From positions 62,001-126,000 of the forward strand of contig WGNJ01000003.1 in NCBI GenBank assembly GCA_016124635.1: 64,000 nt of DNA, given 5' to 3'. This DNA comes from Alphaproteobacteria bacterium. GTDB lineage: Bacteria; Pseudomonadota; Alphaproteobacteria; Micropepsales; Micropepsaceae. Shown here piece by piece: positions 1-7,812 of the stretch. A model generated the notes under the pieces. The model did no database searches, was not told the DNA's origin, and worked only from the letters and a program-made list of their open reading frames with translations. The position numbers and the translations under genes were made by a program. The first letter of the stretch is position 1, and each line of letters starts with the position of its first letter.

Positions 1-18
1 CTCCGGTTGGCTGAAGCG

Positions 19-243
19 TCAGCTCGCCGCCTGCTTCAAGATCTCAGCGATCGCGTCTTCGCCGTCCGGGCTGTGAATCCAAGCTTCGGCGGCGGCCAGC
101 GTTTCGAATTGCAGCGGCACGCGGTGCGGCTTCGAACGGTCCGGCACCGGCACGAACACCTCGTACGTGCCCTCGAAACGCGCGTCCTTGGTCAGCGCGG
201 CATAGGGGCCGGGCAGCTTCTTGATCTTCTTCCAGCCTGACAT
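19..243 (-). CDS. small hypothetical protein, 74 aa
   Basis: I do not recognise a family. The open frame extends further upstream, but that extension reads through the neighbouring dispersed repeat, so I take the internal ATG giving a protein that begins MSGWKKIKKL. The product is soluble and slightly acidic, without signal peptide or membrane segment. It has a plausible alpha/beta make-up, with a middle 'GTYEVFVPVPDRSK' strand segment and a C-terminal helix. There is only a weak purine stretch before the start. No partner gene is visible, because the window begins 18 bases after the stop. Existence is moderately supported by composition; function is unknown. Confidence 0.5.
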   Translation of the reverse strand: MSGWKKIKKLPGPYAALTKDARFEGTYEVFVPVPDRSKPHRVPLQFETLAAAEAWIHSPDGEDAIAEILKQAAS

Positions 244-378
244 CCTTGCATCCTCGCGAAGCGGCAACGCCGCGGACGGCCCGCTCGTAACCTGTTTTGC
301 GGCGAGGCGCCACCGTGTGCGATTGACGCGGGTGCAAAAGCGCCAGGCTTCATGCGCCGAAGCATGTGGAAACTCGGA

Positions 379-523
379 TTCACCACGAAGACGCGGAGCC
401 ACAAAGAGGCCGCCAAGATTCGCGGCGCAGTCTTCCAGCGCCGCAGGCAACTGCCATATCGCCTGCGCTTCGCGCGAAAAGGGGACCGGAGCCTCTTGGC
501 GGCCTTTGTGTCTTCGTGGTGAA
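379..523. repeat. dispersed palindromic repeat, copy 1
   Basis: The unit begins TTCACCACGAAG and ends CTTCGTGGTGAA, so its ends are inverted repeats. The middle carries a conserved core (AGCGCCGCAGGCAAC, then GCGCTTCGCGCG). It is about 145 bp and shares arms and core with the copies at 882 and 3190. It has no coding capacity of its own, and its size and foldback form suggest a MITE- or REP-like element. Confidence 0.85.
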
Positions 524-881
524 AGCGGCTTCGCCGTATATTGCTATATTCGCAATAATGTGATTTGATGCCGGTGTCTATCGTCGCCGGGTGTTTCCGG
601 CGATGCGCTCATTGATAGTGCTGTTGCTGACCTTATTGAACTTGGCGGGAGAGCTACGCCCGCAGTGGCCCGACCCGTTTCGCGCCACACACATGTGTGA
701 AAATCGCAACGATTACGCGAGTCAGGCCGCTCAGGGCCCGTGTGTATACACACTGTGTGAGGATATGTAGCGGATAAAACGGCGGAAGTCCGCCAATGTA
801 GCGGATAAACGGGGGGTACGTTGAATCTTCTGCGAACGGCGCGAACCGGATTCGCAACTGGGCTCTCATACAGAAAAAAGG

Positions 882-1024
882 TTCACCACGAAGACACGAA
901 GCCACAAAGGCGCGCCGAGATCGCAGCGCGTTCTTCTAGCGCCGCAGGCAACCTTCCTATCGATTGCGCTTCGCGCGAAAGAAGAACCAGAGCGTCTTGG
1001 TGACCTTCGTGCCTTCGTGGTGAA
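882..1024. repeat. dispersed palindromic repeat, copy 2
   Basis: It has the same ends and core as copy 1: TTCACCACGAAG to TTCGTGGTGAA, with the AGCGCCGCAGGCAAC core near the middle. It lies just downstream of the terminator of the beta-propeller gene. Confidence 0.85.
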
Positions 1025-1045
1025 AACCTTCTTGTTCTTGGGGTG

Positions 1046-1077
1046 AAAAAGAGAGCGGACGACAACGCCCGCTCTCC
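1046..1077 (-). terminator. rho-independent terminator of the beta-propeller gene
   Basis: Read on the minus strand, GAGAGCGG, a ten-base loop and CCGCTCTC form a stem followed at once by TTTTT. It lies 18 bases after the stop codon of the gene ending at 1095. Confidence 0.85.
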
Positions 1078-1094
1078 CATGACGATCGTCGGCC

Positions 1095-3065
1095 TTAGTC
1101 CAAAGGCCGCGCGCGGCGATCCGGCGGCGCGAAGTTGATGCGCCGCGTCTCGCGCACCGAACGCCGGCCGATGTCGCCCTCGACGAGCTCATAGCCCATC
1201 AGCGCGAACATGCGGTCGCGCAGGAAGATGGGCCGCGCGTTGCCGTACCAATCGACGCAGCTCGCCTGGCACGCATCGTCGCGCACGCTCGTGGCGTTCG
1301 CTTCGATCTCGCCGAGCTTGCTGAAGCGCCGGTTCTCGCGCCGCACGAAGAGCATCGAAGCGGAGCCCTGCGTCAGCTGGTGATAGCCGGGCCGCCCCGC
1401 GCGCGCGACCGGCAGACCGAAGACGCCGTCGCTCCCCTCCTCGCCCCACCAGCCTTGTCTCGGCTCGGGCTTGAAGAAGAAGGCGTGGCTGCGCGTCTCG
1501 CCCTGCGCGGCGCCCGGCAGGACGTAATCGTCGCCGATGAGCGGCCGCCGTCCGGCGGTCAGCTCGACCGCCTGGAAGTGCAGATCCTGCGCGTCCGCGC
1601 CGATCACCACGGCGTCGCCGCCCATCGGCTCGATGCGGTCGATGCCGTGCGGCAGCGAAAGCTCGCTGACGCCGCGGCCTTTGACCGAGGCGACGACGAG
1701 ACCGCCCATGCGGTTCTGCGGCGCGCCCCAGCTCGTGCCGTTGCCGTAGAGCACGTAGTCGCCCACGAAGCGGTTCTGGAAGGCGTAGCCGCCGCCGCGC
1801 GGCTTGGGCAGCGCGCGATAGGCCGACCACGGCGCATCGTCGTCGCCGTCGCCGAAGGCCTCGATCGGCAGGCGCAGAAGCGAGACCGCGCCGTCCGAAA
1901 ACTCCGGCCGCCACATCGCGTCGCCCCCGCCTTCCGAGCGCACGAGCACGTTCAGCATGCCGCCCGCCCCGTCCTCCTGGAACGAGAACTGATCCGTCGG
2001 CGCGCCGTGCACGCCGATCGCCGAGGGCGCGCTGCCGTCGAGCGGCATGCGATAGACGAGCGCCGTCGGTCCGCGCTGCTCGTTCTCATCGTCGTTGCGG
2101 CGCCAGCGGGGCTCCGACACCCAGACATAGACCGCGTTCGACGAGACATAGAACGTGCGGCCCGTGGGGCCGAGCACGCTCGTCGCGTCGCAATGCAGGA
2201 CCGGCGCCGTCAGATCGCAGCTCGTCACCGTGTGCAAGGCGTCGATCTGGACCTCGTCGCGCTGGCGCCAATTGTCGGGGACGTAGATGTGATTGGCGCT
2301 GACGATGCGCATGAAGCCGCCGCGCGCATCGCCGCTCCAGCGCCTCAGACCCGGCAGCCAGTCGAAATTGCCGACCTCGCCGTAGGGCAGATAGAGCGGC
2401 GAATAGACGATCAGCTTCGTGCCGACGAGACGCGAGGCGTAATTGCGCGACGAGTAGTAGTCGTTCGAGCGCAGATGATAGGCGTCGTCGAACGAAAGAT
2501 GCCCGCCGCCGTCAATGTGGAAGCGGTTGATCTCCGTGCCGCCGCGCCCGTAGCTGTAGCCGATGACGATCACGCGATTGCCGGTGACGAGCATCTCGTC
2601 GTACCAGTCGTTGCGCGGATTGACGCCGGGCGGGAAGGCATCGATGAAGTCGATCGGGCGTAGGCCGCCGTTGCGCGTCGAGACGGTGAAGAGCCGCCCG
2701 CGGCGCAAGATGATCAGAAGATCGCCGCGCGCCTTGACGATGTCGCCTTCATCGACGCCCGCTTCCTGAGTGTTGGTGATCGAATCGTCAGCCGACTTCG
2801 CTTGTTGCGATGTCACCGTGCTCAACGGTGCAGGCGGCGGAGGTGGCGGCACTGCCGAGGCAGCGCCGTCCATGGCCATCGGCGATGGCGCCGGCGGCGG
2901 TGTGCGGCGCACCTTCTTCAGGTACCGGAGCAGCTCCTCGTCGGAGCGAAACGCCGACATGACGTCGTGCGGCCGCTCCGCTGCGCCCGCCACGCCTGCT
3001 GCGCCGAGCGCGAGGCCGAACGACAAGGTCAGCAAAAGGCCAGCGCGAAAATTCGATTGCGCCAT
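1095..3065 (-). CDS. secreted beta-propeller domain protein (PF09826-like)
   Basis: The 656-residue protein has a clear Sec signal peptide (residues 1-28, ending AGVAGA/AE). A proline-rich linker at about 55-80 leads to the segment TNTQEAGVDEGDIVK at about 97-110, the hallmark start of the Beta_propel family (PF09826). The rest shows repeated beta blade-like segments, fitting an exported propeller of uncharacterised role. I chose the ATG at 3065 because it starts the signal peptide and is preceded by GGGAGAG. The gene has its own terminator at 1046 and stands alone, divergent from the membrane protein gene at 3383. The family assignment is fairly firm, but the biochemical function is unknown. 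Confidence 0.8.
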   Translation of the reverse strand: MAQSNFRAGLLLTLSFGLALGAAGVAGAAERPHDVMSAFRSDEELLRYLKKVRRTPPPAPSPMAMDGAASAVPPPPPPAPLSTVTSQQAKSADDSITNTQEAGVDEGDIVKARGDLLIILRRGRLFTVSTRNGGLRPIDFIDAFPPGVNPRNDWYDEMLVTGNRVIVIGYSYGRGGTEINRFHIDGGGHLSFDDAYHLRSNDYYSSRNYASRLVGTKLIVYSPLYLPYGEVGNFDWLPGLRRWSGDARGGFMRIVSANHIYVPDNWRQRDEVQIDALHTVTSCDLTAPVLHCDATSVLGPTGRTFYVSSNAVYVWVSEPRWRRNDDENEQRGPTALVYRMPLDGSAPSAIGVHGAPTDQFSFQEDGAGGMLNVLVRSEGGGDAMWRPEFSDGAVSLLRLPIEAFGDGDDDAPWSAYRALPKPRGGGYAFQNRFVGDYVLYGNGTSWGAPQNRMGGLVVASVKGRGVSELSLPHGIDRIEPMGGDAVVIGADAQDLHFQAVELTAGRRPLIGDDYVLPGAAQGETRSHAFFFKPEPRQGWWGEEGSDGVFGLPVARAGRPGYHQLTQGSASMLFVRRENRRFSKLGEIEANATSVRDDACQASCVDWYGNARPIFLRDRMFALMGYELVEGDIGRRSVRETRRINFAPPDRRARPLD

Positions 3066-3189
3066 AACTCTCTCCCTATGAATGGCGGCCGCAAGTCTAT
3101 GCCTGATTCCGACGTTTCTGTGTCCCAATCGCGGCGACAAACGCATGCGACAACGTGCATCCGTCACACTTCAGATGAGGGAAGGAAGG

Positions 3190-3333
3190 TTCACCACGAA
3201 GAACACAAAGCCTCGGAGCAGGCACAAACCTTGGCACACGCTCTCAGCGCCGCAGGCAACCTTCTTCTCAGTGGCGCTTCGCGCAACAGGAGCAACCGGA
3301 GCTTCTTCGTGGCCTTCGTGCCTTCGTGGTGAA
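3190..3333. repeat. dispersed palindromic repeat, copy 3
   Basis: This is the third copy, lying in the promoter gap between divergent genes. Its complementary ends extend further than in the others: GAAGGAAGGTTCACCACGAAG at 3181 against CTTCGTGGTGAACCTTCCTTC to about 3341. The conserved core CAGCGCCGCAGGCAACCTTC is present. Confidence 0.85.
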
Positions 3334-3382
3334 CCTTCCTTCTTTTCTGCTACGCTCCTTGCGAACCGAAGGGGAGGAAGAG

Positions 3383-4042
3383 ATGTTCGTCGGTCACTAC
3401 GCGCCGGCCTTTGCGGCCAAGGCCATCAAGAATTCGCCGGGCCTCGCCGCCGGCCTCCTCGCGGTCCAAGCCGTCGACATCGGCTTCTTCACCCTCACCT
3501 ATTTCGACATCGAGAAGTGGCGCCCGAACCCCGACCTGCCCGGCATGCGCAAGATCGATCTCTACTACATGCCCTACACACACAGCCTCGTCGGCTGTTT
3601 GATCTGGGCCGCGGTCTTGGGCGCCGTCGCCTTCGCCCTCTCGCCGCAGGGACGAAAGGCGATCGCCGGCATCGTCATCGCGGGCCTCGTCTTCTCGCAT
3701 TGGCTGCTCGATCTGATCGTCCACCGGCCGGACCTCGCACTCTACGACGATCACGACAAGATGGGCTTCGGACTTTGGAACTATCCGACGGTCGAGATGC
3801 CGCTCGAGATCGGCATCCTGCTCATCGGTTGGGCGATCTATCTCTACGCCAGCAAAGCGAAGGGCTGGTTCGGACACGTCACGCCCTTCGTCGTGCTCGC
3901 GGCGCTGCTCGGCCTGCAATACATCGACTGGTTCATGCCGGTGTCGGGCGACCACACGCAGTTCACCATGCTGGCGCTGGTCGCCTATTTCGGCGTCGGC
4001 GCGCTTGGCCTCCTGCTCGACCGCACGCGCGAGGCGCGCTAG
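3383..4042 (+). CDS. multi-pass membrane protein, YdjM-like
   Basis: The 219-residue protein has about five or six hydrophobic segments. Conserved His and Asp residues sit at membrane edges, in HYAPAFAAK near the start, YTHSLVG at about 70 and SHWLLDLIVHRPD at about 113. This pattern resembles the LexA-regulated YdjM-like membrane-bound putative hydrolases (PF04307), but I infer this from motifs only. The start at 3383 follows an excellent GGGAGGAAGAG ribosome site. The hrpB gene follows after 10 bases on the same strand, so the two are probably cotranscribed. Localisation to the inner membrane is secure; enzymatic function is not. Confidence 0.75.
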   Translation: MFVGHYAPAFAAKAIKNSPGLAAGLLAVQAVDIGFFTLTYFDIEKWRPNPDLPGMRKIDLYYMPYTHSLVGCLIWAAVLGAVAFALSPQGRKAIAGIVIAGLVFSHWLLDLIVHRPDLALYDDHDKMGFGLWNYPTVEMPLEIGILLIGWAIYLYASKAKGWFGHVTPFVVLAALLGLQYIDWFMPVSGDHTQFTMLALVAYFGVGALGLLLDRTREAR

Positions 4043-4052
4043 TTCCCTCAGC

Positions 4053-6533
4053 ATGTTGCCGATCGAAGCCGTCCTCCCCGAGCTGAAAGCCAAGCTCGCG
4101 CGCGCGCGCGCGGCCGTGCTCGAAGCCCCGCCCGGCGCCGGCAAGACGACGCTCGTTCCCCTCGCGCTGCGCGACGAGCCGTGGGCCCAGGGCAAGAAGA
4201 TCATCATGCTGGAGCCCCGCCGCGTCGCCGCCAGAGCCGCCGCCGCCCGCATGGCGGACCTCATCGGCGAGCGCGTGGGCGAGACCGTCGGCTACCGCGT
4301 CCGCCTCGATTCGAAAATCGGCGCCAAGACACGCATCGAAGTCGTCACCGAAGGCCTCTTGACCCGCCGCCTGCAAAGCGACCCCGCGCTCGACGGCGTC
4401 GGTCTTCTCATCTTCGACGAGTTTCACGAGCGTAGCCTCAACGCCGATCTGGGCTTAGCACTCGCACTCGAAACGCAATCCGCGCTGAACGAGAACCTGA
4501 AGATCCTGGTGATGTCGGCGACCCTCGACGGCGCGCGCGTCGCCAAGCTCCTCGGCGATGCGCCGGTCATACGCAGCGAAGGCCGTCTGCACCCGATCGA
4601 TACGCGTTATGTCATTCCGCCGACGAACGTGCGCATCGAACACACCGTCGCGAGCGTCATCCATGGCGCGCTCGAGGAAACCGAAGGCGGCATCCTCGTC
4701 TTCCTCCCCGGTGAAGGTGAGATCCGCACAGTCGAACGCCTGCTCGCCGACGACCCGCCGCGCGGCGCGACCGTGCTCCCGCTCTACGGCGCGATGAGCC
4801 CGGAGGCACAGGATCGCGCCATCCGTCCGCTCGCCGGCACGCGCAAGATAGTGCTCGCCACAGCCATCGCCGAAACCAGCCTCACCATTGAAGACGTTCG
4901 CGTGGTGATCGATTCTGGCCAGCAGCGTCTCGCGCGGTACGATCCAGCGACCGGCATGACCCGCCTCGTCACGCAGCGCGTCTCGCTCGCCTCCGCCGAT
5001 CAACGCCGCGGCCGGGCGGGCCGAGTAGCGCCGGGTGTTTGCCATCGCTTATGGAGCGAGAACGAGACGCGCGCGCTCCTGCCGTTCACGCCGCCGGAAA
5101 TCCTGACCAGCGATCTTGCACCCTTCGCGCTCGATCTCGCCGCTTGGGGCGAGCACGATGCGTCGCGTCTCGCGTTGCTCGATCCGCCGCCACCCGCCAC
5201 CTTCGCCGAGGCGCAAGAGCTGCTGCGCGAACTCGACGCAATCGACACCGCAAACGTGATCACGCCACACGGCCGTGCGATGCTCACCTTCGGCGCGCAT
5301 CCGCGCCTCGCCCACATGATGATAAAAGCGCGCGATCTCTCGCTTGGCGCCAGCGGCACAGCTCTTGCGGCCATCCTCGGCGAGCGCGACGTCATCCGCA
5401 CAGGCCGCAACGCGCGCGATGCCGATCTACGCCTTCGCCTCGAAGCATTCGCCGGTGATCTCGACGCGACAAACGACGTCAGCGCCGACCGCGGCGCTCT
5501 CGCGCGCGCCCGCGAACAAGCCCGTATTTGGCGCGGCGCACTCGGCGTCAAAGATGCGCGCATCGATTCGAACGCAGCAGGCCGCCTCACCGCTCTCGCT
5601 TACCCAGATCGCCTCGCGAAACGCAGAAGGCCCGGCAGCTTTCGCCTCGCCAACGGCCGCGGCGCGGTGCTGCCGGACAGCGATCCGCTCGCTGCGCAAG
5701 ATTTCCTCGCCGTCGCCGCGCTCGATGGCGCCGGCGCCAATGCACGCATTCACCAAGCGGCGCCCATCACACTCGCCGAGATCGAGGAGATCTTCGCCGA
5801 GCACATCCAAACGACGCAAGTCACCGCGTGGGACTCGCGCGAACGCGTCGTCATCGCGCGCGAAGAGGAGCAACTCTACGCCCTCACGCTCGCTGACCGT
5901 CCTTTGAAAAAGGCCGATCCGGCCAACATCGCCGCTGCGGTCCTCACGGGCATCCGCGAGCTCGGCTTGCGATCGCTGCCGTGGACGGACGACCTCGAGG
6001 CTCTGCGTGCTCGCACCGCCTTTGTGCGCCGGCTCGACCCGGAAGCCGATTGGCCCGACCTCTCGGACGACGCGCTGTCACAGTCCCTCGAACATTGGCT
6101 GCAACCGTTCCTGCAAAACGTGACGCGCGCCTCCGACTTTGGTCGCATCGATCTCAGCGGCGCGCTGTCGACCCTCTTCGATTGGGAAAAGAAGAAGCGC
6201 CTGGACGCGCTCGCCCCAACGCACATCACTGTGCCGTCCGGCTCGCATGTCCGCATCGATTACAGCGGCGAGACGCCGGTGCTCGCCGTGCGGCTGCAAG
6301 AGATGTTCGGTCTCGCCGACACGCCGACTGTCGCGGGCGGCCGCGTCCCGCTCACCTTGCATCTGCTTTCGCCGGCTCGCCGTCCGGTGCAAGTGACGCG
6401 CGACCTCAAAAGCTTTTGGGCGAACGGCTATCCGGAGGTGAAGCGCGACCTCAAAGGGCGCTATCCAAAACACCATTGGCCCGACGACCCTTGGACCGCG
6501 ACGCCGACCGCGCGCGCCAAACCACGCCGCTAG
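4053..6533 (+). CDS. hrpB: ATP-dependent helicase HrpB
   Basis: This 826-residue DEAH-type RNA helicase has the usual HrpB length. It carries Walker A PPGAGKTT (about residue 26), the DEFH box in IFDEFHERS, motif III MSATLD, motif VI QRRGRAGR, a helicase-associated domain and the long HrpB-specific C-terminus. HrpB proteins are linked to mRNA processing or stability in some bacteria. The start at 4053 matches the family N-terminus; the longer open frame upstream overlaps the preceding gene. The stop overlaps that of the convergent PepSY gene in the tetramer CTAG. Confidence 0.95.
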   Translation: MLPIEAVLPELKAKLARARAAVLEAPPGAGKTTLVPLALRDEPWAQGKKIIMLEPRRVAARAAAARMADLIGERVGETVGYRVRLDSKIGAKTRIEVVTEGLLTRRLQSDPALDGVGLLIFDEFHERSLNADLGLALALETQSALNENLKILVMSATLDGARVAKLLGDAPVIRSEGRLHPIDTRYVIPPTNVRIEHTVASVIHGALEETEGGILVFLPGEGEIRTVERLLADDPPRGATVLPLYGAMSPEAQDRAIRPLAGTRKIVLATAIAETSLTIEDVRVVIDSGQQRLARYDPATGMTRLVTQRVSLASADQRRGRAGRVAPGVCHRLWSENETRALLPFTPPEILTSDLAPFALDLAAWGEHDASRLALLDPPPPATFAEAQELLRELDAIDTANVITPHGRAMLTFGAHPRLAHMMIKARDLSLGASGTALAAILGERDVIRTGRNARDADLRLRLEAFAGDLDATNDVSADRGALARAREQARIWRGALGVKDARIDSNAAGRLTALAYPDRLAKRRRPGSFRLANGRGAVLPDSDPLAAQDFLAVAALDGAGANARIHQAAPITLAEIEEIFAEHIQTTQVTAWDSRERVVIAREEEQLYALTLADRPLKKADPANIAAAVLTGIRELGLRSLPWTDDLEALRARTAFVRRLDPEADWPDLSDDALSQSLEHWLQPFLQNVTRASDFGRIDLSGALSTLFDWEKKKRLDALAPTHITVPSGSHVRIDYSGETPVLAVRLQEMFGLADTPTVAGGRVPLTLHLLSPARRPVQVTRDLKSFWANGYPEVKRDLKGRYPKHHWPDDPWTATPTARAKPRR

Positions 6534-6850
6534 CGGGCGCCTTGCGGCAACGATCGCGCGACGTCGACCGTACCGTTGCGCGCATCGATCGACACGTGGA
6601 CATGCCGGCCATTCGACAGCACATCGACATTCCAGGAGTCGACGCCGGCGAACCGTGTCAGATTGGCGTCGACAGCGCGGCCATCGGCGCGATCTTCGGC
6701 AATGGAAACTGCTTCGCGAAGGCCAATCTTGTCACGCGACCGCGCGTCGAACGAGTGAGTCAATTCGAGCTCATGCGTTGCAGCCAAAACGTCGGAGCCC
6801 AGGATCACGAAGCAGCCGGCGGCGAGCAAAGCGTTGACGAGCTTCAGCAT
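6530..6850 (-). CDS. secreted PepSY-like domain protein
   Basis: The 106-residue protein has an N-terminal signal peptide (LVNALLAAGCFVILGSDVLAA) followed by one PepSY-type unit. That unit runs from a helix 'KIGLREAVSIAED' to strands ending 'HVHVSIDARNGTV'. PepSY modules are small periplasmic or membrane-linked domains often tied to protease inhibition or metal reduction; the role here is not deducible. I start at the ATG at 6850, which opens the signal peptide; the longer frame adds ten residues without signal character. It is convergent with hrpB and transcribed alone. Confidence 0.75.
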   Translation of the reverse strand: MLKLVNALLAAGCFVILGSDVLAATHELELTHSFDARSRDKIGLREAVSIAEDRADGRAVDANLTRFAGVDSWNVDVLSNGRHVHVSIDARNGTVDVARSLPQGAR

Positions 6851-7001
6851 GTGTAGCTCTTGTGAAGGCACTCCCCCCACCCACGAGAAGGCGCCTCCGA
6901 AACTTCAGACGCAACTTAAGTCTTCGTATAGTCTGTCGCTGAATGTGGCGTGTTTGCGGCGCAAGCAAACGTTGTGAACGCAGCGCCGAGTTCTTGGTGA
7001 T

Positions 7002-7739
7002 CTAGGGCAATCCCTTCGCTTTGAGTGCGACAATCACGCGGTCACCAAGCTCCTTGGGATTGTTGTCGAAATGGTGCCCGCCGGGCATCTCGATCGACAC
7101 CGCCCCCTTCAACTCCGGCAACGTGCAGGCCGCCTCGTCGGCTTCGTCGCGGCCGTAAACGCAGATTACGGACGCTACAGGAAGCTTCGCATATTCCGGA
7201 GCAAGCTTGATGTCGCCGGTGATAAGCCCGGTGCGCTCGCCCAGCGTGACCTGCAGCATTGTTTGCCGTGTCGGCGCCACCAGCAACAGCGCAGCCACGC
7301 GAGCGCGATAGTCCGGCGCCAATCTGTTGTAGGCGATCGGGAGCACATCGGCGCCGTACGAGTACCCCGCGAGAAGCACCCGCGTCGCATGCGTCCGCGC
7401 GAGATACGTGCGCATCATGGTGGCGAGGCGCGCGGCAACGTCTGTGGCCCGGCGCTCATCCGAGAACCAGATGCGCGTATCGAGGCCGACGACCGCGTAA
7501 CCCTCGTCAACCATCCGCCGCGCCAATTGCACGTCGAGATCCCCCCACAGACCGCCGTCTCCGGAAATGAACACGACAAGCGTTCGCGACGGCCGCGCGA
7601 CCTGGAACTCCAGCGTGCCGTCCTCGCTTGCCTTCAACGGCACATCGGCTCTCACGACTGTGACAGCAAGACACAAAACCAAAAGACACAGCGGCCAGAA
7701 CGGCCGCCGTATTACGCCGTTGTAAGCTGGAATCCACAC
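7002..7739 (-). CDS. acvB: AcvB/VirJ-family periplasmic lysyl-PG hydrolase
   Basis: The product is a single VirJ domain (PF06057), an alpha/beta-hydrolase. After a signal segment (PFWPLCLLVLCLAVTVVRA) come SGDGGLWGDLD, the nucleophile elbow GYSYGADVLP (Ser in GYSYG) and a late His in GGHHFDNN. In Agrobacterium and Rhizobium, AcvB/AtvA proteins hydrolyse lysyl-phosphatidylglycerol in the periplasm. The divergent neighbour here encodes the lysyl-PG synthase/flippase, which strongly supports the same role. The start is uncertain: GTG at 7739 gives a normal signal peptide, while ATG at 7811 would add 24 residues and reach the neighbour's start. It is shorter than two-domain AcvB and matches the VirJ form. 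Confidence 0.85.
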   Translation of the reverse strand: MWIPAYNGVIRRPFWPLCLLVLCLAVTVVRADVPLKASEDGTLEFQVARPSRTLVVFISGDGGLWGDLDVQLARRMVDEGYAVVGLDTRIWFSDERRATDVAARLATMMRTYLARTHATRVLLAGYSYGADVLPIAYNRLAPDYRARVAALLLVAPTRQTMLQVTLGERTGLITGDIKLAPEYAKLPVASVICVYGRDEADEAACTLPELKGAVSIEMPGGHHFDNNPKELGDRVIVALKAKGLP

Positions 7740-7812
7740 GCCCGGGACAGTCCGTAAGCCAAAACACTTGGCGGCCAGTCTAGACGATGAGACCGGCTGA
7801 CGACGAGCCGCC

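Larger units (their letters stand above)
244..1045. other. gene-free stretch with two repeat copies
   Basis: I see no convincing gene here. The stretch holds two copies of the ~145-bp palindromic repeat, two short perfect palindromes (CACACATGTGTG at 688-699 and GTGTGTATACACAC at 740-753), and a short direct repeat TGTAGCGGATAAA at about 765 and 798. The small open frames over it mostly read repeat sequence. Confidence 0.5.

Noticed and set aside
1380-2663. 427-codon plus-strand open frame
   Set aside because: It is antisense to the beta-propeller gene and reads as the low-complexity Arg/Ala/Val shadow typical of GC-rich DNA.
3082-4086. 334-codon plus-strand open frame
   Set aside because: It is out of frame with the membrane protein gene and runs through repeat copy 3.
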